A stretch of 64,000 bases of DNA, from assembly GCF_040149665.1 (NCBI RefSeq), contig NZ_JBEFLP010000001.1, positions 2,604,001 to 2,668,000 on the forward strand, written 5' to 3'. The DNA is from Sulfitobacter sp. HNIBRBA3233 (GTDB taxonomy: Bacteria > Pseudomonadota > Alphaproteobacteria > Rhodobacterales > Rhodobacteraceae). Position 1 is the first letter of the stretch; each line of letters opens with the position of its first letter. A program made the translations under genes and the position numbers. This document shows positions 54,659-62,663 of this stretch, piece by piece. The notes beneath the pieces were generated by a model. That model did not search any database, was not told the origin of the DNA, and worked only from the letters and a program-made list of their open reading frames with translations.

Positions 54659-55162
54659 ATGCGTAAACTTGCCCTGCTGATCGTGCTGCCCGTGCTCGTC
54701 GCGGGATGCGCAAACGTCGGCCTGCGCGATCTTCGGTCGAACTCCAAAGGACCGGACGAATTCGGCATCCAGCCTGTCGCGCCGCTCGAAGAACCCGAAA
54801 GCTTCAGCGCGCTGCCAGCCCCCACGCCTCAGGGCACGAACCGTGCGGACCGGTCGGCGCTCGCCGAAGGGGCGCAGGCCTTTGGCGGCACCCTCGACAG
54901 TGCCAATGCGCCGGTTCCGGCCAGCGATGGCGCGCTTGTGCAGCACGCGAGCCGTCTGGGCGTCGCCCCCGATATCCGTCAGCGGCTTGCCGAAACCGAT
55001 GCGGAATTCCGCCGCCGCAAGGCGCGGTTCACCCAGTACCGGATCGTGCCCGTGGACCGCTACAACCAGGCCTACAAACGCGAGGCGCTGGACGCAGAAG
55101 CAGAACTGAACCGCTGGCGCCGCGCGGGCGCGCGCACCCCCTCTGCACCGCCCCTGAACTGA
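54659..55162 (+). CDS. bamF: Lipoprotein BamF (DUF3035)
   Basis: A 167-residue outer-membrane lipoprotein with lipobox LVAGC (Cys17). The mature part begins with NVGLRDLRSNSKGPDEFGI, the short BamF signature after the lipid anchor, and is otherwise low in complexity, ending in a charged helix (DAEFRRRKARFTQYRIVPVD). In alphaproteobacteria BamF is an accessory part of the BAM outer-membrane protein assembly complex. Its place behind lspA and ahead of the M16 pair is typical for Rhodobacterales. Confidence 0.85.
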   Translation: MRKLALLIVLPVLVAGCANVGLRDLRSNSKGPDEFGIQPVAPLEEPESFSALPAPTPQGTNRADRSALAEGAQAFGGTLDSANAPVPASDGALVQHASRLGVAPDIRQRLAETDAEFRRRKARFTQYRIVPVDRYNQAYKREALDAEAELNRWRRAGARTPSAPPLN

Positions 55163-55272
55163 GCCATCCGATTACATCTGTGTCATCTTGACCTTCTTCG
55201 CTTGAACAGCGGCGCGGGGCACGTACCTATGGCAAACACGATCCGTCATTCCGGTTACTGAAGGACCCGCCC

Positions 55273-56622
55273 ATGCTGCGATTTCTCCGCTCTACCGCCC
55301 TTGCAACCGCCCTTTTGCTGCCTGTCGGCGGCGCGGCCCTGGCCGATGCGACCAAGGGGGTGACCGACTTTACACTCGACAACGGGATGCAGGTGGTGGT
55401 GGTCGAAGACCACCGCGCGCCGGTGGTGCAGCATATGGTGTGGTACCGCGCCGGATCGGCGGATGAGCCAAAGGGCTCGTCGGGCGTGGCGCATTTTCTT
55501 GAGCACCTGCTGTTCAAGGCCACCGACAAGCTGGAGGCCGGCGAGCTTTCGGCGACTGTCGCGGCGAACGGCGGGCGCGACAACGCCTTTACCAGCTACG
55601 ATTACACGGCCTATTTCCAGCGCATTGCCGCTGACCGGCTGGATCTGATGATGGAGATGGAAAGCGACCGGATGAAAAACATCCGCCTGACGCCCGAAAA
55701 CATCGCCACCGAACGCAATGTCATCATCGAGGAACGCAACCAGCGCACCGAGAACAGCCCGCAGGCGCTCTTCGGCGAACAGATGCGCGCGGCGCAGTAC
55801 CTCAATCACCGCTACGGCACCCCGATCATCGGCTGGATGCACGAGATGGAAGAGCTCGACCTCGATGATGCGCTGTCGTTCTACGATCTCTATTATTCGC
55901 CGAACAACGCGGTGCTGGTGGTGTCGGGTGACGTGGACCCCGAAGAGGTGCGCACCCTCGCCGAGGAACATTACGGCAAGATCCCCGCGAACCCCGCGCT
56001 GCCCGACCGGCTGCGCACCGAAGAGCCGCGCCAGAACGCCGAGCGCCGCGTGATCTTTCGCGATGCGCGGGTGGCGCAGCCCTATGTGATGCGCAGCTAT
56101 CTGGTGCCCGAGCGCGACAGCGGGGCACAGGAAACCGCCGCCGCCCTGACGATCCTTGCCGAAATCCTCGGCGGGGGCACGACAAGCTATTTCGCCGACA
56201 AGCTGCAGTTCAGCGAACCCACTGCGACCTACACCAGCGCGTGGTATTCGGGCGTGTCGCTGGATGACACGACCTTCGGCATGGTGATCGTTCCCAGCGA
56301 CGGCGTGAGCCTTGCGGACGGCGAGGCGGCGCTGGATGCAGCACTTGCGCAATTCATGCAGGACGGTGTGGACGCCGACCAGCTGGAGCGCATCAAGCTG
56401 CAGATCCGTGCCTCCGAAATCTACGCGCAGGACAATGTCGACGGCATTGCCAACCGCTACGGGCGTGCGCTGACCTCCGGTCTGACGATCGAGGACGTGC
56501 AGAACTGGCCCGATGTGCTGGATGCCGTGACCGCAGAAGACATCATGGAGGCCGCCCGCCTGCTGCGCCGCGAGGCGTCGGTGACAGGCTGGCTGACCAC
56601 CCCAGAAGGAGTGACCCAATGA
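55273..56622 (+). CDS. M16-family zinc metallopeptidase, catalytic subunit
   Basis: A 449-residue exported insulinase-type peptidase. The inverted zinc motif is HFLEH (His74, Glu77, His78), and the distal zinc Glu is near residue 153 in NVIIEERNQR. A signal peptide precedes (MLRFLRSTALATALLLPVGG, cleavage after ALA). It overlaps the next M16 gene by 4 bases. Bacterial two-gene M16 sets form heterodimers in which this subunit has the catalytic zinc. Confidence 0.93.
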   Translation: MLRFLRSTALATALLLPVGGAALADATKGVTDFTLDNGMQVVVVEDHRAPVVQHMVWYRAGSADEPKGSSGVAHFLEHLLFKATDKLEAGELSATVAANGGRDNAFTSYDYTAYFQRIAADRLDLMMEMESDRMKNIRLTPENIATERNVIIEERNQRTENSPQALFGEQMRAAQYLNHRYGTPIIGWMHEMEELDLDDALSFYDLYYSPNNAVLVVSGDVDPEEVRTLAEEHYGKIPANPALPDRLRTEEPRQNAERRVIFRDARVAQPYVMRSYLVPERDSGAQETAAALTILAEILGGGTTSYFADKLQFSEPTATYTSAWYSGVSLDDTTFGMVIVPSDGVSLADGEAALDAALAQFMQDGVDADQLERIKLQIRASEIYAQDNVDGIANRYGRALTSGLTIEDVQNWPDVLDAVTAEDIMEAARLLRREASVTGWLTTPEGVTQ

Positions 56623-57944
56623 TCCGTTTCGCCGCCGCCGCCTTCGGCCTTCTCACAGCTGCCGCCGTGCCCGCGTGGGCCGAGGTGGAGATACAGGAAG
56701 TGACCTCTCCGGGCGGGATCAACGCCTGGCTGGTCGAGGAACATTCGCTTCCCTTCGTGGCCCTGGAAATTGCCTTTGTCGGCGGCACGTCGCTTGACGA
56801 GGAGGGCAAGCGCGGGGCGGTCAACATGATGACCGGCCTGCTGGAAGAAGGGGCCGGCGACATGGATGCCCGTGCCTTTGCCCGCGCGACCGAGGCGCTG
56901 GCGACCTCTTTCGGGTTCTCGTCGAGCCCCGAGGAGGTGACGATTTCCGCCCGCTTACTGACCGAGAATTTCGACGCCTCCGTGGCGCTCTTGCGCGATG
57001 CGATCCAGAACCCGCGTTTTGACGAAGCCGACATCGAACGGGTGCGCGCGCAGGTGCTGTCGGGCATCGCGTCTTCGGCGCAGGATCCCAATGAGATCGC
57101 GCAGCGCACCTTCGCCGAGATGGCCTATGGCGCACATCCCTACGGAACCCCCGAAGAGGGCACGGCCGAGTCCGTCGCGGCGCTGACCCGCGATGATCTG
57201 GTGCAGGCCCATCGCAACACGCTGGTGCGTGACCGTGTGCTGGTCGGGGCCGTCGGGGACATCACCCCCGAGGAGCTTGGCCTGATGATGGACGCGCTGC
57301 TGGGCGAGCTGCCGCAGAGCGGCCCGACGCTGCCGCCCGAAGTCGTGCCGCTGATCGAGGGCGGGACGACCGTCGTCGATTTCGACACGCCGCAATCGGT
57401 GGCGCTGTTCGGCCAGCGCGGCATCGGTATCGACGACGATGACTACTTTGCCGCCGTCATCCTCAACCAGATCCTTGGCGGAGGGTCTTTCGAAAGCCGC
57501 CTGATGGAAGAGGTGCGCGAGAAGCGCGGCCTGACCTACGGGGTCTATTCCTATCTCTATCCCCGCGATCTGGCCAATGCCTACATGGGGTCGGTGAGTT
57601 CGGCCAATGACCGCATCGCCGAGGCGGTGTCGGTGATCCGCGACGAATGGGCCCGTGCTGCGGAGGAGGGCGTGACGGAAGAGGAGTTGCGCGATGCGAA
57701 GACCTATCTGACCGGGGCCTATCCGCTGCGCTTTGACGGCAACAGCACGATCGCGGGCATCCTCGTGGGGATGCAGATGATCGGGCTCGACCCTGACTAC
57801 GTGAAGACCCGCAACGAGCGGGTGGAGCGTGTGACCCTCGCCGATGTCCAGCGCGTCGCCGCAGAGCTGCTGGAGCCCGAGAACCTGCATTTCGTCGTCG
57901 TGGGCAAGCCCGAGGGGCTGGAAACGACGACCACCACCGACTGA
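56619..57944 (+). CDS. M16-family peptidase-like protein, non-catalytic subunit
   Basis: A 441-residue M16 protein with a signal peptide (MIRFAAAAFGLLTAAAVPAW) but no HxxEH motif; the corresponding region reads GAVNMMTGLLEEGAGD. The conserved Arg/Tyr pair of the substrate-binding subunit is kept in EVREKRGLTYGVYSYLYP. It is the partner of the upstream catalytic subunit, coupled by an ATGA overlap. The dimer probably degrades small peptides in the periplasm. Confidence 0.92.
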   Translation: MIRFAAAAFGLLTAAAVPAWAEVEIQEVTSPGGINAWLVEEHSLPFVALEIAFVGGTSLDEEGKRGAVNMMTGLLEEGAGDMDARAFARATEALATSFGFSSSPEEVTISARLLTENFDASVALLRDAIQNPRFDEADIERVRAQVLSGIASSAQDPNEIAQRTFAEMAYGAHPYGTPEEGTAESVAALTRDDLVQAHRNTLVRDRVLVGAVGDITPEELGLMMDALLGELPQSGPTLPPEVVPLIEGGTTVVDFDTPQSVALFGQRGIGIDDDDYFAAVILNQILGGGSFESRLMEEVREKRGLTYGVYSYLYPRDLANAYMGSVSSANDRIAEAVSVIRDEWARAAEEGVTEEELRDAKTYLTGAYPLRFDGNSTIAGILVGMQMIGLDPDYVKTRNERVERVTLADVQRVAAELLEPENLHFVVVGKPEGLETTTTTD

Positions 57945-57987
57945 CACCGCACACCGCTGGCCAAGCTATGTGCGGCGGATGCCGAGT

Positions 57988-58011
57988 GATCGGACCCTTG
58001 AGGGTCCGATC
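57988..58011. terminator. Perfect 10-bp hairpin between convergent M16 and ALDH genes
   Basis: GATCGGACCC and GGGTCCGATC pair perfectly around TTGA. No T-tract follows on the plus strand; the dispersed repeat begins immediately after it. Confidence 0.6.
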
Positions 58012-58040
58012 GTGAGTTTATTGGCAAAATGGAGACGCGG
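58012..58040 (-). repeat. Dispersed intergenic repeat, copy 5
   Basis: Plus-strand sequence GTGAGTTTATTGGCAAAATG then GAGACGCGG, directly after the hairpin at 57988 and just before the end of the convergent ALDH16 gene. It is closest to copy 2 (the GTCTCCATTTTGCC variant). Confidence 0.78.
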
Positions 58041-58050
58041 TGTCGCGCGC

Positions 58051-60387
58051 CTATTCGCCGTAGGGGATCCAGATGTTCTTGATCTCTGTGGCGGCTTGCA
58101 GGAAGCGCTTGAGATCCGGTTTGTGCCAGTCGATGCCGCTGCCGTTCTGGACCCATGTGCGTTTGAGATTGGTGGCAGAGCCTGCCTCGATCACGCGGTC
58201 GAGGGCCGGGTCGCCGAAGCTCCAGACCGCGTCGACGTCCATGTGGCGCGCGAGCGTGTCTGCGGTGTCCTTGTGTGCGCCGGTCAGGATGTTGACGACG
58301 CCCGCCGGGACATCGGAGGTTTCCAGCACCTGAACGAAATCCGTCGCGGCGAGGGGAAACGGTTCGGACGCGTGCAGGATCACCCGGTTGCCCATGGCGA
58401 TGGCCGTGGCCATGCAGGTGACGAGGCCCAGAAGCGGTGCATCAGCCGGGCAGAGCGCGCCGATGACGCCCACCGGTTCCTTCATTGCCAGCGCAACGCC
58501 GCGGATCGGCACGCCGTGGACCTGACCGTCGTATTTATCGGCCCAGGCGGCGGCGCTGAACAGCGTGTCCACCGCGGCCTCGACTTCGCGCTTGCCGGTC
58601 TTGCCGCCCTGCATGGTATCGAGCCGGTCGGTGAAAGCCTCCGCGCGGGCGGCGAGGTTTTCCGCGATGTAATAGAGGATCTGGGCGCGCAGGTGGCCCG
58701 TGGTTCTGGACCACGCCTTTGCGGCATGGGCCGCTTCGACCGCGTTGCGCACATCCTTGCGGTTGGCAAGGCTGGCGTGCCCGAGAAGCGCACCGCCCTT
58801 GCCCCAGACAGGGGAGGAATAGCCGCCGTCGGGGCGCGCCTGTTTGCCGCCGATGTAGAGCTTTGCGGTCCGGTCGACCGCGTCGGACGGCGCCCCCTCC
58901 CCCTGCATCGGAGCCGGAGCCTTCAGTTTTTTCGCGGGAGCCTTCTGCGTGGTGTAGGCCGCGAGCCCTTCCCATCCCCCCTCGCGACCGAAGCCGCTTT
59001 CGCGCACGCCTCCGAAACCGGCGGCCGCGTCCATCAGGTTCGTTCCGTTCACCCAGACAATGCCCGCGGCAAGTTTCGGCGCGATATCGAGGGCGAGATT
59101 GATGTTCTCGCTCCACAGGGTCGCGGCCAGCCCGTAGCGGGTGTTGTTGGCGATCTCGACCGCCTCGGCGGGGGTGCGGAACGTCGTGGAGACGAGGACC
59201 GGGCCAAAGATTTCTTCCTGCATCAGCGTATCGGCGGGGTAGAGACCGCTGATCAGCGTCGGCGGGTAGAAGCTGCCCTCCTGCGGGAGTTCACAGGCGG
59301 CGACATGGGTGTCGCCTGCCGTGTTGGCATCCACGAGGCTTCGGATGGTCTCAAGCTGTTTGGGGTCCACGATCGCGCCGACGTCGATGGATTTGTCGAG
59401 GGGCGAGCCGACGCGCAGCTTGTCCATGCGCGCGCGCAGCTTGGCGTGGAAAAGGTCGGCGACGGGTTCATGCACCAGAAGGCGCGAGCCGGCGCAGCAG
59501 ACCTGTCCCTGGTTGAACCAGATCGCGTCCACCAGCCCTTCGACCGCTGAATCGATATCCGCGTCGTCGAAGACGATGTAGGGCGATTTGCCGCCCAGCT
59601 CCAGCGTCAGCGCCTTGCCGGAGCCTGCTGTCGCTTCGCGGATACGACGGCCCACGGCGGTCGAGCCGGTGAAGGCGACCTTGTCGACCTCGGCCGCGAC
59701 CACCATCTCGCCCACGGCCCCGTCGCCGGTCACGATATTGACCACGCCCTTCGGCAGCCCGGCCTGACGGCAGATATCTGCAAAGAGCAGGGCGGTCAGG
59801 GAGGTGTATTCAGCGGGCTTCAGCACCACGGTGTTGCCCATGGCCAGCGCGGGCGCGACCTTCCACGCCAGCATCAGGAGAGGGAAGTTCCACGGGATCA
59901 CCTGACCGCAGACGCCCAGGGCGCGGGCATCGGGCAGTTCGCTGTCCATCAGCTGGGCCATGCCCGCGTGGAAATAGAAATGCCGTTGTGCCAGGGGGAT
60001 GTCGATGTCGCGCGCTTCGCGGATGGGTTTGCCGTTGTCGAGGCTTTCGAGCACCGCGAAGAGGCGGCTGTGCTTCTGCAAGAGCCGCGCGACGGCGTAG
60101 AGCACGCGCGCCCGCGCGGCACCGCCCGCGCTTTCCCATTTCGGCTGGGCACGGCGCGCGGATTTCACGGCGGCGTCCACATCCGCCTGCGTGGCTTGTG
60201 TCAGATGCGCGAGAACCCCGCCGGTGGCCGGATTGCGGCTTTCGAAGGTTTCGCCCGGGTCGGTCATCGCCCCGTCGATGAAATGCCCGAAGCGTCCGCC
60301 CTGATCCTTGATCCAGGCCAGCGCCTCGGCGGCGGATTCGGGGGCGGTGCCATAGTCCATGGTGGTGAAGATATCGCTTACGGTCAT
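58051..60387 (-). CDS. ALDH16-type two-domain aldehyde dehydrogenase
   Basis: A 778-residue protein with two aldehyde dehydrogenase domains in tandem. Domain one (about 25-500) is complete: Glu264 in TLELGGKSPY, catalytic Cys297 in FNQGQVCCAGSRL. Domain two (about 520-778) keeps the fold (EPVGVIGALCPADAPLLGLV, AIAMGNRVILHASE) but ends before any catalytic Cys. This is the layout of the ALDH16 family. deoC lies 94 bases upstream on the same strand, which suggests oxidation of acetaldehyde from deoxyribose-5-phosphate cleavage. Start at 60387 (MTVSDIFTTM). Confidence 0.9.
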   Translation of the reverse strand: MTVSDIFTTMDYGTAPESAAEALAWIKDQGGRFGHFIDGAMTDPGETFESRNPATGGVLAHLTQATQADVDAAVKSARRAQPKWESAGGAARARVLYAVARLLQKHSRLFAVLESLDNGKPIREARDIDIPLAQRHFYFHAGMAQLMDSELPDARALGVCGQVIPWNFPLLMLAWKVAPALAMGNTVVLKPAEYTSLTALLFADICRQAGLPKGVVNIVTGDGAVGEMVVAAEVDKVAFTGSTAVGRRIREATAGSGKALTLELGGKSPYIVFDDADIDSAVEGLVDAIWFNQGQVCCAGSRLLVHEPVADLFHAKLRARMDKLRVGSPLDKSIDVGAIVDPKQLETIRSLVDANTAGDTHVAACELPQEGSFYPPTLISGLYPADTLMQEEIFGPVLVSTTFRTPAEAVEIANNTRYGLAATLWSENINLALDIAPKLAAGIVWVNGTNLMDAAAGFGGVRESGFGREGGWEGLAAYTTQKAPAKKLKAPAPMQGEGAPSDAVDRTAKLYIGGKQARPDGGYSSPVWGKGGALLGHASLANRKDVRNAVEAAHAAKAWSRTTGHLRAQILYYIAENLAARAEAFTDRLDTMQGGKTGKREVEAAVDTLFSAAAWADKYDGQVHGVPIRGVALAMKEPVGVIGALCPADAPLLGLVTCMATAIAMGNRVILHASEPFPLAATDFVQVLETSDVPAGVVNILTGAHKDTADTLARHMDVDAVWSFGDPALDRVIEAGSATNLKRTWVQNGSGIDWHKPDLKRFLQAATEIKNIWIPYGE

Positions 60388-60424
60388 GGGAAAACCCTTT
60401 GGTCGGAGGGGCTTATCTGGGGTG

Positions 60425-60439
60425 TTAACCAAAAATAAA
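60425..60439 (-). promoter_or_regulatory. Near-consensus CtrA-like site upstream of the ALDH16 gene
   Basis: On the minus strand TTTA-TTTTTGG-TTAA, one mismatch from TTAA-N7-TTAA, lies 38 bases before the ALDH16 start. A control role is speculative. Confidence 0.2.
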
Positions 60440-60458
60440 CCATATTATTCAATGCGTT

Positions 60459-60476
60459 GGTTCCCTGCGGGGAACC
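60459..60476. other. Intercistronic hairpin between deoC and the ALDH16 gene
   Basis: GGTTCCC and GGGAACC pair perfectly around TGCG, six bases after the deoC stop on the minus strand. It could limit readthrough or stabilise the deoC message; no T-tract follows. Confidence 0.4.
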
Positions 60477-60481
60477 CTGCG

Positions 60482-61495
60482 TCAGCTTGCGGCGTGGCGG
60501 TATCCGGCGGAATAGGCGCCCGAGACATGGTGTTCGAGCTGCCGTTCGATATCACCCAGCAGGGACGACGCCCCGAAGCGGAAGAGGTCTGGCATGAGCC
60601 AGCGGTCGCCGAGCTCTTCCTTGATGAGCGCCAGATAGGTGATCGCGTCCTTGGCCTTGGAAATCCCGCCGGCGGGTTTGTAGCCGACGCGGAAGCCCGT
60701 GCGCTGGTAATAGTCGCGGATCGCGCGGATCATCACCAGCGTGACCGGCAGCGTGGCGTTCACGCTTTCCTTGCCGGTGGAGGTCTTGATGAAATCCGCT
60801 CCCGCCATCATGCAGACCAGCGACGCCCGCGCCACGTTGCGCAGGGAGCCAAGCTCGCCCGTGGCGAGGATCGCCTTGACGTGCGCAGGGCCGCAGGCCG
60901 CGCGAAAGGCCTTCATCTCGTCGTAGAGCGCCTGCCAGTCGCCGCTGAGCACGTGGCGGCGCGAGATCACGATGTCGATCTCATCCGCGCCCGCCGCGAC
61001 GCTCTGTTCGATTTCGGCCAGACGCAGTTTGAACGGCGACAGCCCGGCGGGAAAACCGGTGGAGACTGCGGCCACCGGGATGCCTGTGCCGCGCAGCGCC
61101 GTGACCGCGGGGCCGATCATGTCGTGATAGACACAGACCGCGCCCACGGTCAGCCCGGGCATCCCGAGCTTTTCCAGCGTGGCCTGCGCGACCGGCTGGC
61201 GCGCCTTTGCGCAGAGCCGCCCGACACGCCGCGCGGTATCGTCCCCGGACAGGGTCGTCAGGTCGATACAGCTGACGGCTTTCAGCAGCCACGCGGCCTG
61301 ATACTCTTTCTTCACCGACCTGCGCGCAGGCAGAGAGGCCGCGCGCCGCTCGATCGCCGAGGTATTGGCCTGCGCGGCAAGCACCCAGTTGAGGTCGAGC
61401 GGTAGCCCGGCGTTACGCGGCTCTGTCACCTGTGGCAGCTGTGAGCCCGAGGTCGTGGTGGCAGTATCCTGCGTTTGTGAGGGTGTGTCGGCCAT
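60482..61495 (-). CDS. deoC: Deoxyribose-phosphate aldolase
   Basis: A 337-residue class I aldolase cleaving 2-deoxyribose-5-phosphate to acetaldehyde and glyceraldehyde-3-phosphate. The Schiff-base Lys is in GADFIKTSTGKE, the second active Lys/Asp region is DEIDIVISRRHV, and VGAVCVYHDMIG and KPAGGISKAKDAI are typical. The 60-residue N-terminal extension and overall length resemble the eukaryotic-type DERA rather than the 259-residue Escherichia coli enzyme. It is the first gene of a unit with the ALDH16 gene. Confidence 0.93.
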   Translation of the reverse strand: MADTPSQTQDTATTTSGSQLPQVTEPRNAGLPLDLNWVLAAQANTSAIERRAASLPARRSVKKEYQAAWLLKAVSCIDLTTLSGDDTARRVGRLCAKARQPVAQATLEKLGMPGLTVGAVCVYHDMIGPAVTALRGTGIPVAAVSTGFPAGLSPFKLRLAEIEQSVAAGADEIDIVISRRHVLSGDWQALYDEMKAFRAACGPAHVKAILATGELGSLRNVARASLVCMMAGADFIKTSTGKESVNATLPVTLVMIRAIRDYYQRTGFRVGYKPAGGISKAKDAITYLALIKEELGDRWLMPDLFRFGASSLLGDIERQLEHHVSGAYSAGYRHAAS

Positions 61496-61579
61496 GTCGG
61501 CACCTTCCGGGTTCAGAATTTCAGATCCGCAAACTCGCACAGTGCGGGCCGGCCTGACAAGGGCATGGCCGTAGCGTCA

Positions 61580-61939
61580 TCAACTGCCGCGGTAGGTGGA
61601 ATATCCGTAGGGCGACAGCAGCAGGGGCACATGGTAATGCGCGGTCGGGTCGGACATCCCGAACCGGATCGGAATTACATCCAGAAAGCGCGGCTGCGCC
61701 GCTCCGTCGCCTTCGCGGTCCAGATAGGCGCCCGCATCGAAGACCAGCTCGTACACCCCCGGCGAGAATGCTTCCGCCGGCAGGATCGGCGCATCTGTCC
61801 GCCCGTCCGCGTTGGTCCGGGTCCGTGCGACCTCGTGACGGGTGTCACCGTCGATGCGAAACAGCGTGATCCCGATCCCCGCCGCAGGCATGCCCCGTGC
61901 CGTATCGAGAACGTGGGTGGTCAGATATCCGGTCGCCAT
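61580..61939 (-). CDS. uraH: 5-hydroxyisourate hydrolase (transthyretin-like)
   Basis: A 119-residue enzyme hydrolysing 5-hydroxyisourate to OHCU in urate breakdown. The three signature sites are THVLDTARG near residue 8, RTNADGRT near the middle, and the C-terminal YSTYRGS, which distinguishes the enzyme from transthyretin. Start at 61939, directly before [11 protein letters not shown]. It is divergent from a small exported protein gene, and the next urate-pathway gene follows at 62664. Confidence 0.95.
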   Translation of the reverse strand: MATGYLTTHVLDTARGMPAAGIGITLFRIDGDTRHEVARTRTNADGRTDAPILPAEAFSPGVYELVFDAGAYLDREGDGAAQPRFLDVIPIRFGMSDPTAHYHVPLLLSPYGYSTYRGS

Positions 61940-62162
61940 TGTCGCGCATCCTTTCGCACTCGGGTCCGGTCGGTGGCCCGTCTGGCCTGTCAGATTGCGC
62001 TGATTCGGCCTTTTGACAAGCGATTCGTCGATTTCTGTCCATGTGATTCGTTTTTGCTTTGACCCGCGAATCACTCTTTGCCTATATCTGGTGCCAGACT
62101 TATCGAAACAGGGCCGCTGTGACATCAGCGGCTATATCTGGTGGTCGATGTCCGGGGGAATG

Positions 62163-62507
62163 ATGATCCGATGTGCAGCAACGACAGCCTTGATTTGCGC
62201 CGCGCTGACTGCGCCCGTGACGGGCGCAGCGCAGGATCTGGCACCGGTCCGGCCCAGCGGTACACCGATTGAAAAGGTGCAGGATCCTGCGGTAGCCGCT
62301 GCCGAGGTGGCGCGGTTTGTCGCCGTGGCTTCCCGATGCGACCCCGAATACATCGATACCGTCCGGCCCGGCGACGGCCCGGGCGACACCGCACTCCAAT
62401 TCCACGGAAGGCCCGGCGCGCCCCTGCGCGTTCTTTATGCCATCCGTGACACGCTCCAATCGCCCGACATGCTCCAGACAGGCCAGCGGTTAACAATACC
62501 CAGCTGA
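62163..62507 (+). CDS. Exported hypothetical protein with LysM-like end
   Basis: A 114-residue protein with a signal peptide ([20 protein letters not shown], cleavage near AAQ). The C-terminal 25 residues (VLYAIRDTLQSPDMLQTGQR then LTIPS) resemble the second half of a LysM peptidoglycan-binding module, but the first half is missing. The start could be any of the ATGs at 62148, 62160 or 62163; GGGGGA precedes the last two. Function unknown; the position between uraH and puuE-uraD may be incidental. Confidence 0.6.
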   Translation: MIRCAATTALICAALTAPVTGAAQDLAPVRPSGTPIEKVQDPAVAAAEVARFVAVASRCDPEYIDTVRPGDGPGDTALQFHGRPGAPLRVLYAIRDTLQSPDMLQTGQRLTIPS

Positions 62508-62663
62508 AAATATAACAAGAAACGCTTCAGTGACACTCGGGCGAGCGGCGGGCCGGATACCCAAATCCGGCCCGCACGTCATTTCAGGGGCCGCGCTTTG
62601 CAAATTGCGGCGAGGCCTGTTTCAGGGCAGATTGCCAGCGCAAACAGACCAAGGCCCAGATCC

